A stretch of 64,000 nucleotides of DNA from Thermococcus sp. JdF3 (GTDB lineage: Archaea; Methanobacteriota_B; Thermococci; Thermococcales; Thermococcaceae). Under the pieces are notes generated by a model that saw nothing but the letters and a program-made list of their open reading frames with translations, was not told where the DNA came from and made no database searches. This document shows, one piece after another, positions 40,898-49,241 of the stretch. The stretch lies in NCBI RefSeq assembly GCF_012027495.1, contig NZ_SNUK01000001.1, positions 400,416 through 464,415 of the forward strand. The letters run 5' to 3'. A program made the translations under genes and the position numbers. How positions within the stretch are numbered: the first letter of the stretch is position 1; each line of letters begins with the position of its first letter.

Positions 40898-42239
40898 TAG
40901 CTATCCCTCCGCGGGTTATTCTGAATTCCATGAGCACAGGCTTGTGGTCAGAGTGCCGGGATTTTAGAACGAATATATGGCGTTTCATGGACTCGCCAAT
41001 CTTACGGGGCAGTTCGTATCCAAGAATTATTATGCTGTCCATTAGTGTGCTGAAGTCCGTTGAGGCCAGCCCCTGAGAGTTCTTGGGAACATGTGTTAGG
41101 ATGAGGGTTATGTTGTTCTCTTTGGCCAGCAACTGCAGGTATCTAAGGGCCTTTATGAAGTCTCTCTCATCCATATGGCTTTTCATGGCTGAAAGAGAGT
41201 CTATAACAAGGATTTCTGAAGATGTTTCCTCCAGGAGTTTCTTTATAAGGGCGTAGTACTGCACGGGAGTTTTTGCCTCCGGGACAAGGGAGATTATACT
41301 GAAGTCATCGTCCAAACCGAGCTTGCGCATGGTTTCAAGTATTGCCCCGGGGGATTCCTCAAAGGTTATGTAGAGGACCTTTCGTCCCTGCCTGGACATG
41401 TTTGATGCAATCGTGAGGGCGAGTATAGTCTTACCGCTCCCGGTGGGTCCCGCTATCATGTTGATACTCCCTTGGTAAAGTCCCCCGCCCAGAAGGTCAT
41501 CAAGGGCTGGAATTTCAGTTTTGAGCCGTTCGCTGGTGTTTATGGTTTTTCCGGTGAACTTTAGTTCTGGGACGGCAATGACATCAATTCCCTCCCTGAT
41601 TATCACGTATTCGTAGGCGCTTTTGGTTATTTTCCTTCCGCGCATTTTTGGTATCGTAAGGTATCGTTTTATCACCTCTCCCTTCCGTTCCATCTCCAGG
41701 ATTATCACACCGTCCACCACAAACTCTTCGACCCCAAAGCCGACCTTTTTCTCCCCGTATGGTATTTCATCTATCAGTATTGCCAAGGTGTTGAGCGCAT
41801 TTACTATTCGTCCTATAATGGAATGGAGAAACGATCTTAGCATAACCTGCCCAAAAATCTGTCCCATAACCGTTACAGAATCAAAAACAACAATATCTGG
41901 CCGCCACTCTAGGAGATCCTTAATGAGAAAGTCAATGAATTCCTTCATTTCATCCTTTGGCATTGTTAGCATATCGTAGAATCTAAAGAGCCCCTGTTTT
42001 TCCATTTTTTCAAAATTGGCCCCGCTCTCCATGGCGTTCTGATAGAACTGCCTCTTGGTTTCTGCGAAGGATATATACGCTCCCTTAAGTCCCTTCTTCA
42101 TGTTGTTATGGAGGACGTGTATGGCTAGATGAGTCTTTCCGGTTCCGGGATTTCCTGCTATTAATATGCTGGTACCCCGAGAGAATCCTCCGGATAGGGC
42201 TTTATCAAGACCCGGAATGCCTGTTGATATGAGCTCCAT
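40890..42239 (-). CDS. Double-domain KaiC-like ATPase
   Basis: 449 residues, two RecA-type domains in tandem as in cyanobacterial KaiC. Domain 1: GIPGLDKALSGGFSRGTSIL, Walker A AGNPGTGKTHLAIHVL, Walker B DIVVFDSVTVMGQIFG. Domain 2: EIPALDDLLGGGLYQGSINM, Walker A AGPTGSGKTILALTIA, Walker B EILVIDSLSAMKSHMDERDF. Archaeal homologues are thought to be signalling or scaffold ATPases rather than clock proteins. TATTTATATTTT at 42266-42277 is the promoter; AGAGGGGGA precedes the ATG. It heads a three-gene operon. Confidence 0.9.
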   Translation of the reverse strand: MELISTGIPGLDKALSGGFSRGTSILIAGNPGTGKTHLAIHVLHNNMKKGLKGAYISFAETKRQFYQNAMESGANFEKMEKQGLFRFYDMLTMPKDEMKEFIDFLIKDLLEWRPDIVVFDSVTVMGQIFGQVMLRSFLHSIIGRIVNALNTLAILIDEIPYGEKKVGFGVEEFVVDGVIILEMERKGEVIKRYLTIPKMRGRKITKSAYEYVIIREGIDVIAVPELKFTGKTINTSERLKTEIPALDDLLGGGLYQGSINMIAGPTGSGKTILALTIASNMSRQGRKVLYITFEESPGAILETMRKLGLDDDFSIISLVPEAKTPVQYYALIKKLLEETSSEILVIDSLSAMKSHMDERDFIKALRYLQLLAKENNITLILTHVPKNSQGLASTDFSTLMDSIIILGYELPRKIGESMKRHIFVLKSRHSDHKPVLMEFRITRGGIAIG

Positions 42240-42480
42240 GTTCCCCCTCTTCTATTTGTGGATGCAAAAATATAAATACATTTCGTTAGAATTCCCGGGG
42301 ACGAACTCACTGGAAGAATCTCCTGCCAATCTCTTCTCGTGGAGGGCGTTGATTTGCAGATTTGTGCCACTCTAATGGCCGGTTTGGATCCGTCGGGGTG
42401 TCTTCGGCAGGTGTCTCGCTGTGCGGGCACATGAGGAATACGTCGAGAAGCTACCCTTGAAGTTCGATGCATCCATAAAG

Positions 42481-42513
42481 CTGACCTCCGCCCCGCCCCA
42501 AAGGGCGAGGCTT
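42481..42513 (+). repeat. 33-base inverted repeat, copy 1
   Basis: CTGACCTCCGCCCCGCCCCA plus AAGGGCGAGGCTT. It matches copy 2 (44374-44406, opposite strand) at 32 of 33 positions. Internally GCCCCGCCC and GGGCGAGGC fold into a hairpin with one mismatch and a CAAA loop. It lies 20 bases beyond the stop of the HEAT-type gene. Confidence 0.85.
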
Positions 42514-42533
42514 TCAAGAGAAAGATGTAATGA

Positions 42534-44318
42534 CTACCCATGGACGAGTCCCTTCCCCTTATCCGCCATGGCCTCGAGAATTCTAATCGCAAGCTTCTGA
42601 TCCTCGTAGGGCGCCGATTTCTTAATCCTCTTAAGCTCCCCAACAAAGGGCCTGAAGAGCGCTACCCTGTCCGAAGGGGAAGATCTAACAAGCGCCTCAA
42701 GAACGAGCAACGCATCAAAGCGCGTCTCATCCCTGTCGAGGTACTCCGCGAGAACCGGGAGAACCGCCATTGCACTTTTATCGTCCCACTTTCTGTCGAA
42801 ATAGTAGCCAAAGAACTCAAGGGCGGGGATGGCCTTTGACATATCCCTGGAGAGATAAAACTCCAGAAATTGCTCCACTATCTCGCCACCGTAGGGGGCC
42901 CGTGACGCCAGCACAGCGAGGGTTTTTACAGCCCTCATGCGCATCCACCTGTTCCTGGACAGCGCCAAGTTTATCAGCGGTCTCACGCCGGTTTTGAGCA
43001 CGGACATCCATCTGGAATCGAGCCCCTCCGCGAGCTTGGAAAGGGCCCACAGGGCGTCCATCTTCTCAAATTTATCACCCTCCTCCAGCATACGGACGAG
43101 CTCGAAAACCAACTCGGGATTTACTCTGGACAGTTCAAGGAGCATCTCTTCGTCACCTGACGCAAGGGCGCGACTGAACTCTTCCCTCCGTCTCTTCGGA
43201 GATTTACCCTGCCCGGATGCACCGGTATGGAGCGAGGATGACGCGGCCTTTCTGCCCTTTCCCCTGAACCTGGAGAGGGTGGGGGGTTGGAGATACCTCT
43301 GGGCCTTCTTCTCGGGGGCTACCTCAGGATATTTCGGCCCCGGGAGAACCCTTTCGTTGATTTCCAGTGTCTCCTTTCCCATCTCCTCCAGAACCCCCGC
43401 AAGCCACTTCAGGATGTACGTGTCTCCGACGGCAAGGGCTAAATCCACCGCCTCGTAGAAGCGCTCGTGCACCAGAAGCTCGTGAAGTTTTTCCATAGCT
43501 TTTTTAGGATTTCTTGCGTAGTACTTCTTTATGGCCGCCCCAAGTTTTTCGGCCACAAGCTTCGCTTTCTCCCTTAGCTCAGGACTCTTTCCAAGGGCGA
43601 GATTTTTAACTATCGTAAGCGTTTTTACAACATCGTCAATAAATTCCTCCCTCAGCGGAAAGTTCGAGACCTCCAGAAGAATGTCCAGGGCGAAATCTGC
43701 CAGTGCAACATCCCTTTCAGACAGCATGTCCTGAACTTCAAAAAACACCGTCTTTAAGAGGGGCGTAGCCCCGGTGTATACACTGGTGTTCAGGAGAAGC
43801 CGAAGGCCCATTGCCTTTAAGCGCAGATTTTTTGAGCTTAGAAGCCTTGAAAGCACATCCATTAGGCGGGGAGTGTACGAAACAGCCTTCATGTTCACAA
43901 TGACGGGGGGTATCTCGAGCAGAACAGCCTCGTTTCTGCGGCTTTTAGCGAGATTCTTAAGAGCATTGGCAAGTCTAATGAACGTGTCTGGATAGAGGGG
44001 GACTCCATGTACGAGCTTGGCCAGGACCTTCAGCGAGTGGATGGAGACTTCATCGTTGCCGCGTTCCATCACCAGGAGTATCTCATCCAAGAACCTCCGG
44101 ATTAGAACCAGCTTTCTGACGTCGGGCATGGAGTCCAGCAGTTCTTCAAGCACCATAAGGGCCCGGAGTTTGATTTCGTTGTCTCCAGTCCGAAGGAGTT
44201 CAAACAGTGCCGTGAGTGCGGAGTCATCAGACAGCGTCATTTCAACTGCCTTTTTGATGTTCCATGATGCTAGGCATTCCTCCAGTGTTCCTGTGATAGT
44301 ATTATCTTCCCGCGACAT
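42534..44318 (-). CDS. HEAT-repeat-type helical protein, long paralogue
   Basis: 594 residues made of repeated amphipathic helix pairs (LFELLRTGDNEIKLRALMVL, MDVLSRLLSSKNLRLKAMGL, ALWALSKLAEGLDSRWMSVL, LINLALSRNRWMRMRAVKTL). A charged, low-complexity linker near residue 365-400 (RFRGKGRKAASSSLHTGASG) separates two helical arrays. Such solenoids bind proteins. Its N-terminal ~330 residues are paralogous to the protein at 45149-46087. The start MSREDNTITGTLEE (44318) is preferred over a frame opening at 44375 that runs into the repeat. It is flanked on both sides by the inverted repeat copies. Confidence 0.78.
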   Translation of the reverse strand: MSREDNTITGTLEECLASWNIKKAVEMTLSDDSALTALFELLRTGDNEIKLRALMVLEELLDSMPDVRKLVLIRRFLDEILLVMERGNDEVSIHSLKVLAKLVHGVPLYPDTFIRLANALKNLAKSRRNEAVLLEIPPVIVNMKAVSYTPRLMDVLSRLLSSKNLRLKAMGLRLLLNTSVYTGATPLLKTVFFEVQDMLSERDVALADFALDILLEVSNFPLREEFIDDVVKTLTIVKNLALGKSPELREKAKLVAEKLGAAIKKYYARNPKKAMEKLHELLVHERFYEAVDLALAVGDTYILKWLAGVLEEMGKETLEINERVLPGPKYPEVAPEKKAQRYLQPPTLSRFRGKGRKAASSSLHTGASGQGKSPKRRREEFSRALASGDEEMLLELSRVNPELVFELVRMLEEGDKFEKMDALWALSKLAEGLDSRWMSVLKTGVRPLINLALSRNRWMRMRAVKTLAVLASRAPYGGEIVEQFLEFYLSRDMSKAIPALEFFGYYFDRKWDDKSAMAVLPVLAEYLDRDETRFDALLVLEALVRSSPSDRVALFRPFVGELKRIKKSAPYEDQKLAIRILEAMADKGKGLVHG

Positions 44319-44373
44319 TACGTGTGTTATTTGAATCTTCAGCTTATACGTTTTTTGACTTTTCTCTCTCCTC

Positions 44374-44406
44374 AAGCCTCGCTCTTTGGGGCGGGGCGGA
44401 GGTCAG
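44374..44406 (-). repeat. 33-base inverted repeat, copy 2
   Basis: On the minus strand CTGACCTCCGCCCCGCCCCA plus AAGAGCGAGGCTT, one base different from copy 1. It lies between the HEAT-type gene start and the divergent METTL5-like gene, so the two copies bracket the 1.8-kb HEAT gene in inverted orientation. Confidence 0.85.
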
Positions 44407-44475
44407 TGGATTCCTTTTTGCACACCGTAAAATTATAAAGTACCGCTTGATACTGGCAGACCGACGGTGAGTTCG

Positions 44476-45087
44476 ATGAGGAAGAAGCACCTTGCGATGA
44501 CACTCTCGCGACTGGGGGGCTTCAGAAACCCCAAACCTGAGCTTGAGCAGTACAGGACCCCGGGGAATGTTGCAGCGGAGCTGCTCTGGCTGGCACACTC
44601 CATGGGTGACCTCGAGGGCAGGGTTGTCGCGGATCTGGGTGCTGGGACGGGGGTTCTCTCGGTCGGCGCATGTCTGCTCGGGGCCGGAAAAGTCTACGCC
44701 GTTGAGGTTGATGGTGATGCCGTTGAGGTCCTCCATGAAAACTTGGGCAGCCTGGGACTGGCGGACTGCGTTGATGTTGTTCACACGGATGTCTCGGATT
44801 TTTCGGAGAGGGTTGACACCGTTGTGATGAACCCCCCCTTCGGGAGCCAGAATCCCCATGCGGACAGGCCGTTTTTGATGAAGGCCTTTGAAGTGAGCGA
44901 TGTTGTTTACTCCATCCACCTTGCCAAGCCTGAGGTAAGACGCTTCATCGAAGCCTTTGTGAGAGACTTCGGTTTTTCGATAACGCATAGAGTAACCCTT
45001 CCCTTTGAGATTCCAGCCCAATTTTTCTTCCACCGGAAGCGGCTGGAGAGAATTTCCGTTGACGTATACAGACTTCAGCGTTCGTGA
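44476..45087 (+). CDS. METTL5-like RNA adenine methyltransferase
   Basis: 203 residues. RKKHLAMTLSRLGGFRNPKP, then LEQYRTPGNVAAELLWLAHS, SAM motif VVADLGAGTGVLSVGACLLG, YAVEVDGDAVEVLHENLG and the catalytic NPPFGSQNPHADRPFL. NPPF with QYRTP is the signature of the COG2263/METTL5 group, whose eukaryotic member methylates an 18S rRNA adenine; the archaeal target is probably 16S rRNA. ATG 44476 follows GGTGAGTTC. It lies between the two HEAT-type paralogues. Confidence 0.88.
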   Translation: MRKKHLAMTLSRLGGFRNPKPELEQYRTPGNVAAELLWLAHSMGDLEGRVVADLGAGTGVLSVGACLLGAGKVYAVEVDGDAVEVLHENLGSLGLADCVDVVHTDVSDFSERVDTVVMNPPFGSQNPHADRPFLMKAFEVSDVVYSIHLAKPEVRRFIEAFVRDFGFSITHRVTLPFEIPAQFFFHRKRLERISVDVYRLQRS

Positions 45088-45148
45088 AGCGAAAACAATA
45101 TATTGGATGAAGTTCAATATCTCGTGGGTATAATGAGGGGTGGAGTCC

Positions 45149-46087
45149 ATGGATCAAATTAAAGAACTCGTTCTCTCCTGGCAGATGAAAGAGGTCTCCC
45201 GTCTCGTGAAGAGTGATGAGAATGTACTCGATGTGGTGATTGACCTGCTGGGGGAGGAGGACGATGTACTACGGCTCAGGGCACTGTCCGTGCTGGATGA
45301 TCTGTTGGGGGACTCCTCGGGCTCTTTCCATAGAAAGGTTCTCGTCAGGGGCTTTGATCAGTTGACTGATCTGTTGCTGGCCAGGGATGACAGAATCGTC
45401 ATGAGAACGCTCATAGTGCTCAGGAAACTCATAGAGAACACCTCCCTTACGGAGTCACAGCTCACGCGTCTCCTCAATGCGGTGTACGATCTGGCACCGC
45501 GCGGAAAGACAACGTGGATAGGAATCCTTGATCTCATATCATCGCTCTCTCCGGGGTACTACTCATCCATCGATGGGCATGTGGCCAGGTTTTTAAGCTC
45601 GGATGACATCTGGGTATCCTCGATAGGACTGAAGCTCGCCGCTTCCACTGGATACGCCCTGGATGGAAACCTGAAGCACGTCGGCAGGGTTTTCTCGGAG
45701 ATACTTGACCTCAACGATGTCCTCCTCCTGGAAGTTGCTTTTGATTCGATGGTTCAGATGCTTACAACCCCTTCCCAGGAAATCATCGAGGTCCTCCTCA
45801 GATCGTCTTACTTCAGACTTTCCGTTCTGGCCACTTCCCACGAGGACATACTCGTGCGCTCAAGGGTCAGGGAGATACTTAAGCTTATGAGGAGCGCCAT
45901 CATGAACTACTACGGCAAAAGACCGGACGATGCAATTGAACTTGCCAGACGGCTGAGGGAGGAGGGGTTCACCGAGGAGGCCATCCTCCTTGAGCAGATA
46001 CTGCCGGCGTACTACTGGAACGCATCCACGGTTTCATTACTTGAGGAAAGGACAGGCAGACTGCCCCGGTTCCTCAGGGAACTTTAA
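45149..46087 (+). CDS. HEAT-repeat-type helical protein, short paralogue
   Basis: 312 residues, all helical: VIDLLGEEDDVLRLRALSVL, LLLARDDRIVMRTLIVLRKL, ARFLSSDDIWVSSIGLKLAA, FSEILDLNDVLLLEVAFDSM. It matches the N-terminal part of the long paralogue at 42534-44318, including the closing module (AIMNYYGKRPDDAIELARRL here, AIKKYYARNPKKAMEKLHEL there). ATG 45149 follows GGGGTGG by five bases; promoter CAATATATTGG near 45096-45106. Function unknown. Confidence 0.78.
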   Translation: MDQIKELVLSWQMKEVSRLVKSDENVLDVVIDLLGEEDDVLRLRALSVLDDLLGDSSGSFHRKVLVRGFDQLTDLLLARDDRIVMRTLIVLRKLIENTSLTESQLTRLLNAVYDLAPRGKTTWIGILDLISSLSPGYYSSIDGHVARFLSSDDIWVSSIGLKLAASTGYALDGNLKHVGRVFSEILDLNDVLLLEVAFDSMVQMLTTPSQEIIEVLLRSSYFRLSVLATSHEDILVRSRVREILKLMRSAIMNYYGKRPDDAIELARRLREEGFTEEAILLEQILPAYYWNASTVSLLEERTGRLPRFLREL

Positions 46088-46111
46088 ATAGGCCTCATCG
46101 TAGTGTGAACC

Positions 46112-47440
46112 ATGCCGAAACTCAAGCTTAGCGACAGACAGCTGTATGCACTCATAGAGGCGGTTAAGCTCGGGGAGGAAATCAAGCCCAGCCAGAGCGC
46201 CAAGAGAAAGGCCTTCGCAAAGTACAGGATCGATGGCTGGGAGAACTCGAAGCTGACGGGCATATTCTACTCCATCCAGCGCAGGCTCGGTCTGATAGAC
46301 GAGATAATTGAGGAACTCGTCGGCGTTTCGCCCCTTATCCTCGATCCCTGGCTGAGGGCAACCATGAGGGTGGCCGTTGAGGTGGCCGTTTTTAGGGACC
46401 CCAGCGAAAAGACGCGGCAGCATCTGAAGGGCCTCGCCCAGTTTCTGTCGAAGAGAACCCATCCCTACGCTGGCTATTACTACTACGACATCCTGCCGAG
46501 GATCCTCGAGTACATGCCCGTCATCGACGGTGAGGAGAAGCGTCTGAAGTGGGACTACCTGTTTCCTGAATGGTTCATACGGCGCATGAAGGGGCTCCTC
46601 GGCGACGAGGCGGAAGGACTCCTTAAGGCACTCAACGAGACCCTGCCGACGAGCATCCGCGTCAACCTCCTGAAGGCGAGCGTTGGGGACGTTGAGGGTT
46701 ACCTCGGGAGAAAGAACGTTAGGTTCGAGAGAAGCAAGAGGGTGGCTACAGTCATCCGTATCCTCGATCCATTCAACCCGGAATGGCTCTTCAACAAGGG
46801 CTGGGCGATTGCCCAGGAGGAGGCGGCAGCGGTTGCCTCCCTCGTCCTGGCCCCGGAGCCTGGAGAAACGGTTGTTGACTTGGCAGCTGCTCCGGGTGGA
46901 AAAACGGCCCACATGGCGGAACTGATGAAAAACGAGGGCAAAATCTACGCCTTCGATGTGGATGGGGCCAGGATAAAACGCATGCGCGAGGTTCTCAGGC
47001 GTACGGACGTTGAGATTGCCGAGACCATCCGGGCAGACGGCAGAAAGGCCCCGGATATGCTGGGGGAGGGAATCGCCGACAGGGTGATGCTCGATGCGCC
47101 CTGCACCAGCGACGGGACGATAGCGAAGAACCCCGAACTCCGGTGGCGCCTCCGCGAGAAGAACATTCCGAAGGTCGTGGGGCTCCAGAAGGAGCTCATC
47201 GAGAGCGCGTGGAGGCTACTCAAACCCGGCGGCAGGCTGCTCTACTCCACCTGCTCCATGCTACCCGAGGAGAACGAGGGTGTGGTCGAGTGGTTCCTGG
47301 ATCGGCACGATGAGGCCGAGCTGGTGCCCCTGAATGGTCCCTATGATGAGGGCTTTTTGCCCGGGACCATGCGGGCGTGGCCCCACAGGCATGGCACTAT
47401 CGGGTTCTTCTACGCGCTGATGGAAAAGAAGGGGGATTAA
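46112..47440 (+). CDS. NOL1/NOP2/Sun-family RNA cytosine-5 methyltransferase
   Basis: 442 residues. N-terminal NusB-like helical domain (residues 1-150), then a PUA-less RsmB-type catalytic domain: VVDLAAAPGGKTAHMAELMK (SAM site), AFDVDGARIKRMREVLRRTD, DAPCTSDGTIAKNPELRWR and the catalytic-cysteine motif LLYSTCSMLPEENEGVVEWF. Both cysteines of the family are present. It methylates C5 of cytosine in rRNA or tRNA; target not deducible. Overlaps the convergent MscS gene by four bases. Confidence 0.92.
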   Translation: MPKLKLSDRQLYALIEAVKLGEEIKPSQSAKRKAFAKYRIDGWENSKLTGIFYSIQRRLGLIDEIIEELVGVSPLILDPWLRATMRVAVEVAVFRDPSEKTRQHLKGLAQFLSKRTHPYAGYYYYDILPRILEYMPVIDGEEKRLKWDYLFPEWFIRRMKGLLGDEAEGLLKALNETLPTSIRVNLLKASVGDVEGYLGRKNVRFERSKRVATVIRILDPFNPEWLFNKGWAIAQEEAAAVASLVLAPEPGETVVDLAAAPGGKTAHMAELMKNEGKIYAFDVDGARIKRMREVLRRTDVEIAETIRADGRKAPDMLGEGIADRVMLDAPCTSDGTIAKNPELRWRLREKNIPKVVGLQKELIESAWRLLKPGGRLLYSTCSMLPEENEGVVEWFLDRHDEAELVPLNGPYDEGFLPGTMRAWPHRHGTIGFFYALMEKKGD

Positions 47441-48540
47441 GCTCCCTCCCCACTTTCCCCGGATTTCTCAGGGGGCTCCTCGATTCTGATCTTCAGCTCG
47501 TTGGCGAACCAGTTCACCCTCTGCGGGAACGGTATCTCTATTCCCGCCTCGTCGAGGGCCCTTTTGACGTCGTGGATTATCCGCGTCCTGACGTCGAACC
47601 ATCTCTCGCTGGGCGCCCAGGCCTTTATGGCTATGTTCACCGAGCTTTCACCGAGGTTGGTGATGTATACGAGCGGTTCTGGCTCAACGAGAACGAGGGG
47701 GATGTCGTCGAGAACCTTTTTTATTATCTCAACGGCCCTCTCCGCATCGGCGGCGTACGCAATACCGATGTTCACGTCCACGCGCCTGACCGGATAGCGC
47801 ATGAAGTTCACTATGTTGCTGTTGAAGAGCTTCTCGTTCGGTATCCTTATGAGCGTACCGTCCCACGCGCGTATCCTGGTGGAGAGTATCTTTATGTCCT
47901 CCACGACGCCCTCCAGCTCGCCTATCTTGACATGGTCCCCCATCAGCAGAGGCTTATCGAAGTACATGAACACGCCTGAGATGAAGTTCGAAACGACAGT
48001 TTGGGCCGAAAAACCAAGGACGATACCCGTTATTCCGGCCGCGGCCAGCAGGGCGCTCAGCTCGGTGCTCACTCCCGCGAAGCTCAGGGCCATGAAGAAG
48101 GCTATGGTTATGAAGACGTAGTAGAAGACCTTCGCTTTGACTATCGTCTCGGGCCTGGCCTTCTTCCCCGAGCTCATTATCATGTAGTCCTTGGACTTCT
48201 TTGCTATCAGGTACGAGAAGTAAAAGAAGCCCATCGCGAAGGCTATGTTGCCCACGGTGGTTGGTCCCAGCCCGTAGCTCATTATGCCGAGCAGGTACAG
48301 GGCCCATATGATGCCCCCGAGCACGAACATCCTGAAGACTATATCTGCGGTGTCCTCGTTGATTATCCATGTCAGGCTCGTTTCCTTTGATTTTCTGATG
48401 ATTATCTTCCTGGCTACCCTTCCGAGGACTATCATGCCGAACACTATCAGGGCCGCTTCCACAATGGTCAGCAGGCTGAGGTCTATCTGAATCGGTGCCG
48501 GCGAAGCCGATGGGGCAGTTGTGGTGTTGTTGGCCGCCAT
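47437..48540 (-). CDS. MscS-family mechanosensitive channel
   Basis: 367 residues. Three to five membrane helices, the last being the pore-lining TM3 (LSALLAAAGITGIVLGFSAQ, then TVVSNFISGVFMYFDKPLLM), followed by the MscS beta domain (GDHVKIGELEGVVEDIKILS, RIPNEKLFNSNIVNFMRYPV) and the alpha/beta vestibule. It releases solutes on hypo-osmotic stress. ATG 48540 shares one base with the stop of the DUF432 gene, so the pair is co-translated. Confidence 0.93.
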   Translation of the reverse strand: MAANNTTTAPSASPAPIQIDLSLLTIVEAALIVFGMIVLGRVARKIIIRKSKETSLTWIINEDTADIVFRMFVLGGIIWALYLLGIMSYGLGPTTVGNIAFAMGFFYFSYLIAKKSKDYMIMSSGKKARPETIVKAKVFYYVFITIAFFMALSFAGVSTELSALLAAAGITGIVLGFSAQTVVSNFISGVFMYFDKPLLMGDHVKIGELEGVVEDIKILSTRIRAWDGTLIRIPNEKLFNSNIVNFMRYPVRRVDVNIGIAYAADAERAVEIIKKVLDDIPLVLVEPEPLVYITNLGESSVNIAIKAWAPSERWFDVRTRIIHDVKRALDEAGIEIPFPQRVNWFANELKIRIEEPPEKSGESGEGA

Positions 48541-49181
48541 CACGACCACCTCATCCTGAAGTTGGGGAGCGGTTCCGCCTCATGGGTGGGCTTCAGCGTC
48601 CCGTCCGGTGGGTTCCCTGTGTTGTTGACCTCATAGATATCCTTCGTCAGCAGGATTATGAGGGGATAGTACGCTCTATCCTCCTCGTAGAACATCACGC
48701 TGTTCCTTATCGGGAACACTATCCTCTCCACCAGCTTCCAGCTTTCTGTGGGGTTGTGGATGACGAGCTTCACTATCCCCGGGGAATCGGGGGGCTTTTC
48801 GTGGAAGTCGCTCTCGTGGTACCTAGCTATGACACCCACCGTCTTCTCGCCGTAGAGGGTGTATTTTTCCCTTCCCACTGTAAAACGGTCTATCTCGAGG
48901 TCGCCGCTCCTCACCGAGATATCAATCGGGGCGGAGAGGTATCCCACCAGCCGTTCCTTGGGGGGGACGGCGATCCTCTCGGAGAGCCTTATGCACAGAA
49001 ACTTCACACCGTATCCCTCGGCAGGGGCAGGTAGGATGAGAAACTTTCCCCTTCCCCTTTTTATCAGAATCCTTACCCCATCCCGACGGTAGAGGATCTT
49101 GTCCCCGGAGTCCTCAACCAGATGAATTTTTTTGTCCATGATTTTGATGAACTGGGTTTTGAGCTCGTGCTCACCGAACAT
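48540..49181 (-). CDS. DUF432 family protein
   Basis: 213 residues, soluble, beta-rich: FLILPAPAEGYGVKFLCIRL, SERIAVPPKERLVGYLSAPI, DISVRSGDLEIDRFTVGREK, YTLYGEKTVGVIARYHESDF. Matches the archaeal DUF432 family, which is commonly encoded beside MscS channels, as here. A role in channel assembly or regulation is an inference from the one-base overlap and recurring neighbourhood. Confidence 0.82.
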   Translation of the reverse strand: MFGEHELKTQFIKIMDKKIHLVEDSGDKILYRRDGVRILIKRGRGKFLILPAPAEGYGVKFLCIRLSERIAVPPKERLVGYLSAPIDISVRSGDLEIDRFTVGREKYTLYGEKTVGVIARYHESDFHEKPPDSPGIVKLVIHNPTESWKLVERIVFPIRNSVMFYEEDRAYYPLIILLTKDIYEVNNTGNPPDGTLKPTHEAEPLPNFRMRWS

Positions 49182-49241
49182 GGTAGAAAGATATCCCTTG
49201 AAAGATTTAAAGTTTGCCTGAAAATTGAAAGGATCGGGGGC

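Noticed and set aside
42300..42530. Decayed tnpB (IS200/IS605) gene end
   Set aside because: The hairpin resembles such element ends, but no zinc-finger or RuvC-type residues can be read in any frame; only the inverted repeat is reported.
44344..45150. 268-codon minus-strand frame across the METTL5-like gene
   Set aside because: Antisense shadow; the plus-strand methylase has full motifs and a good binding site.
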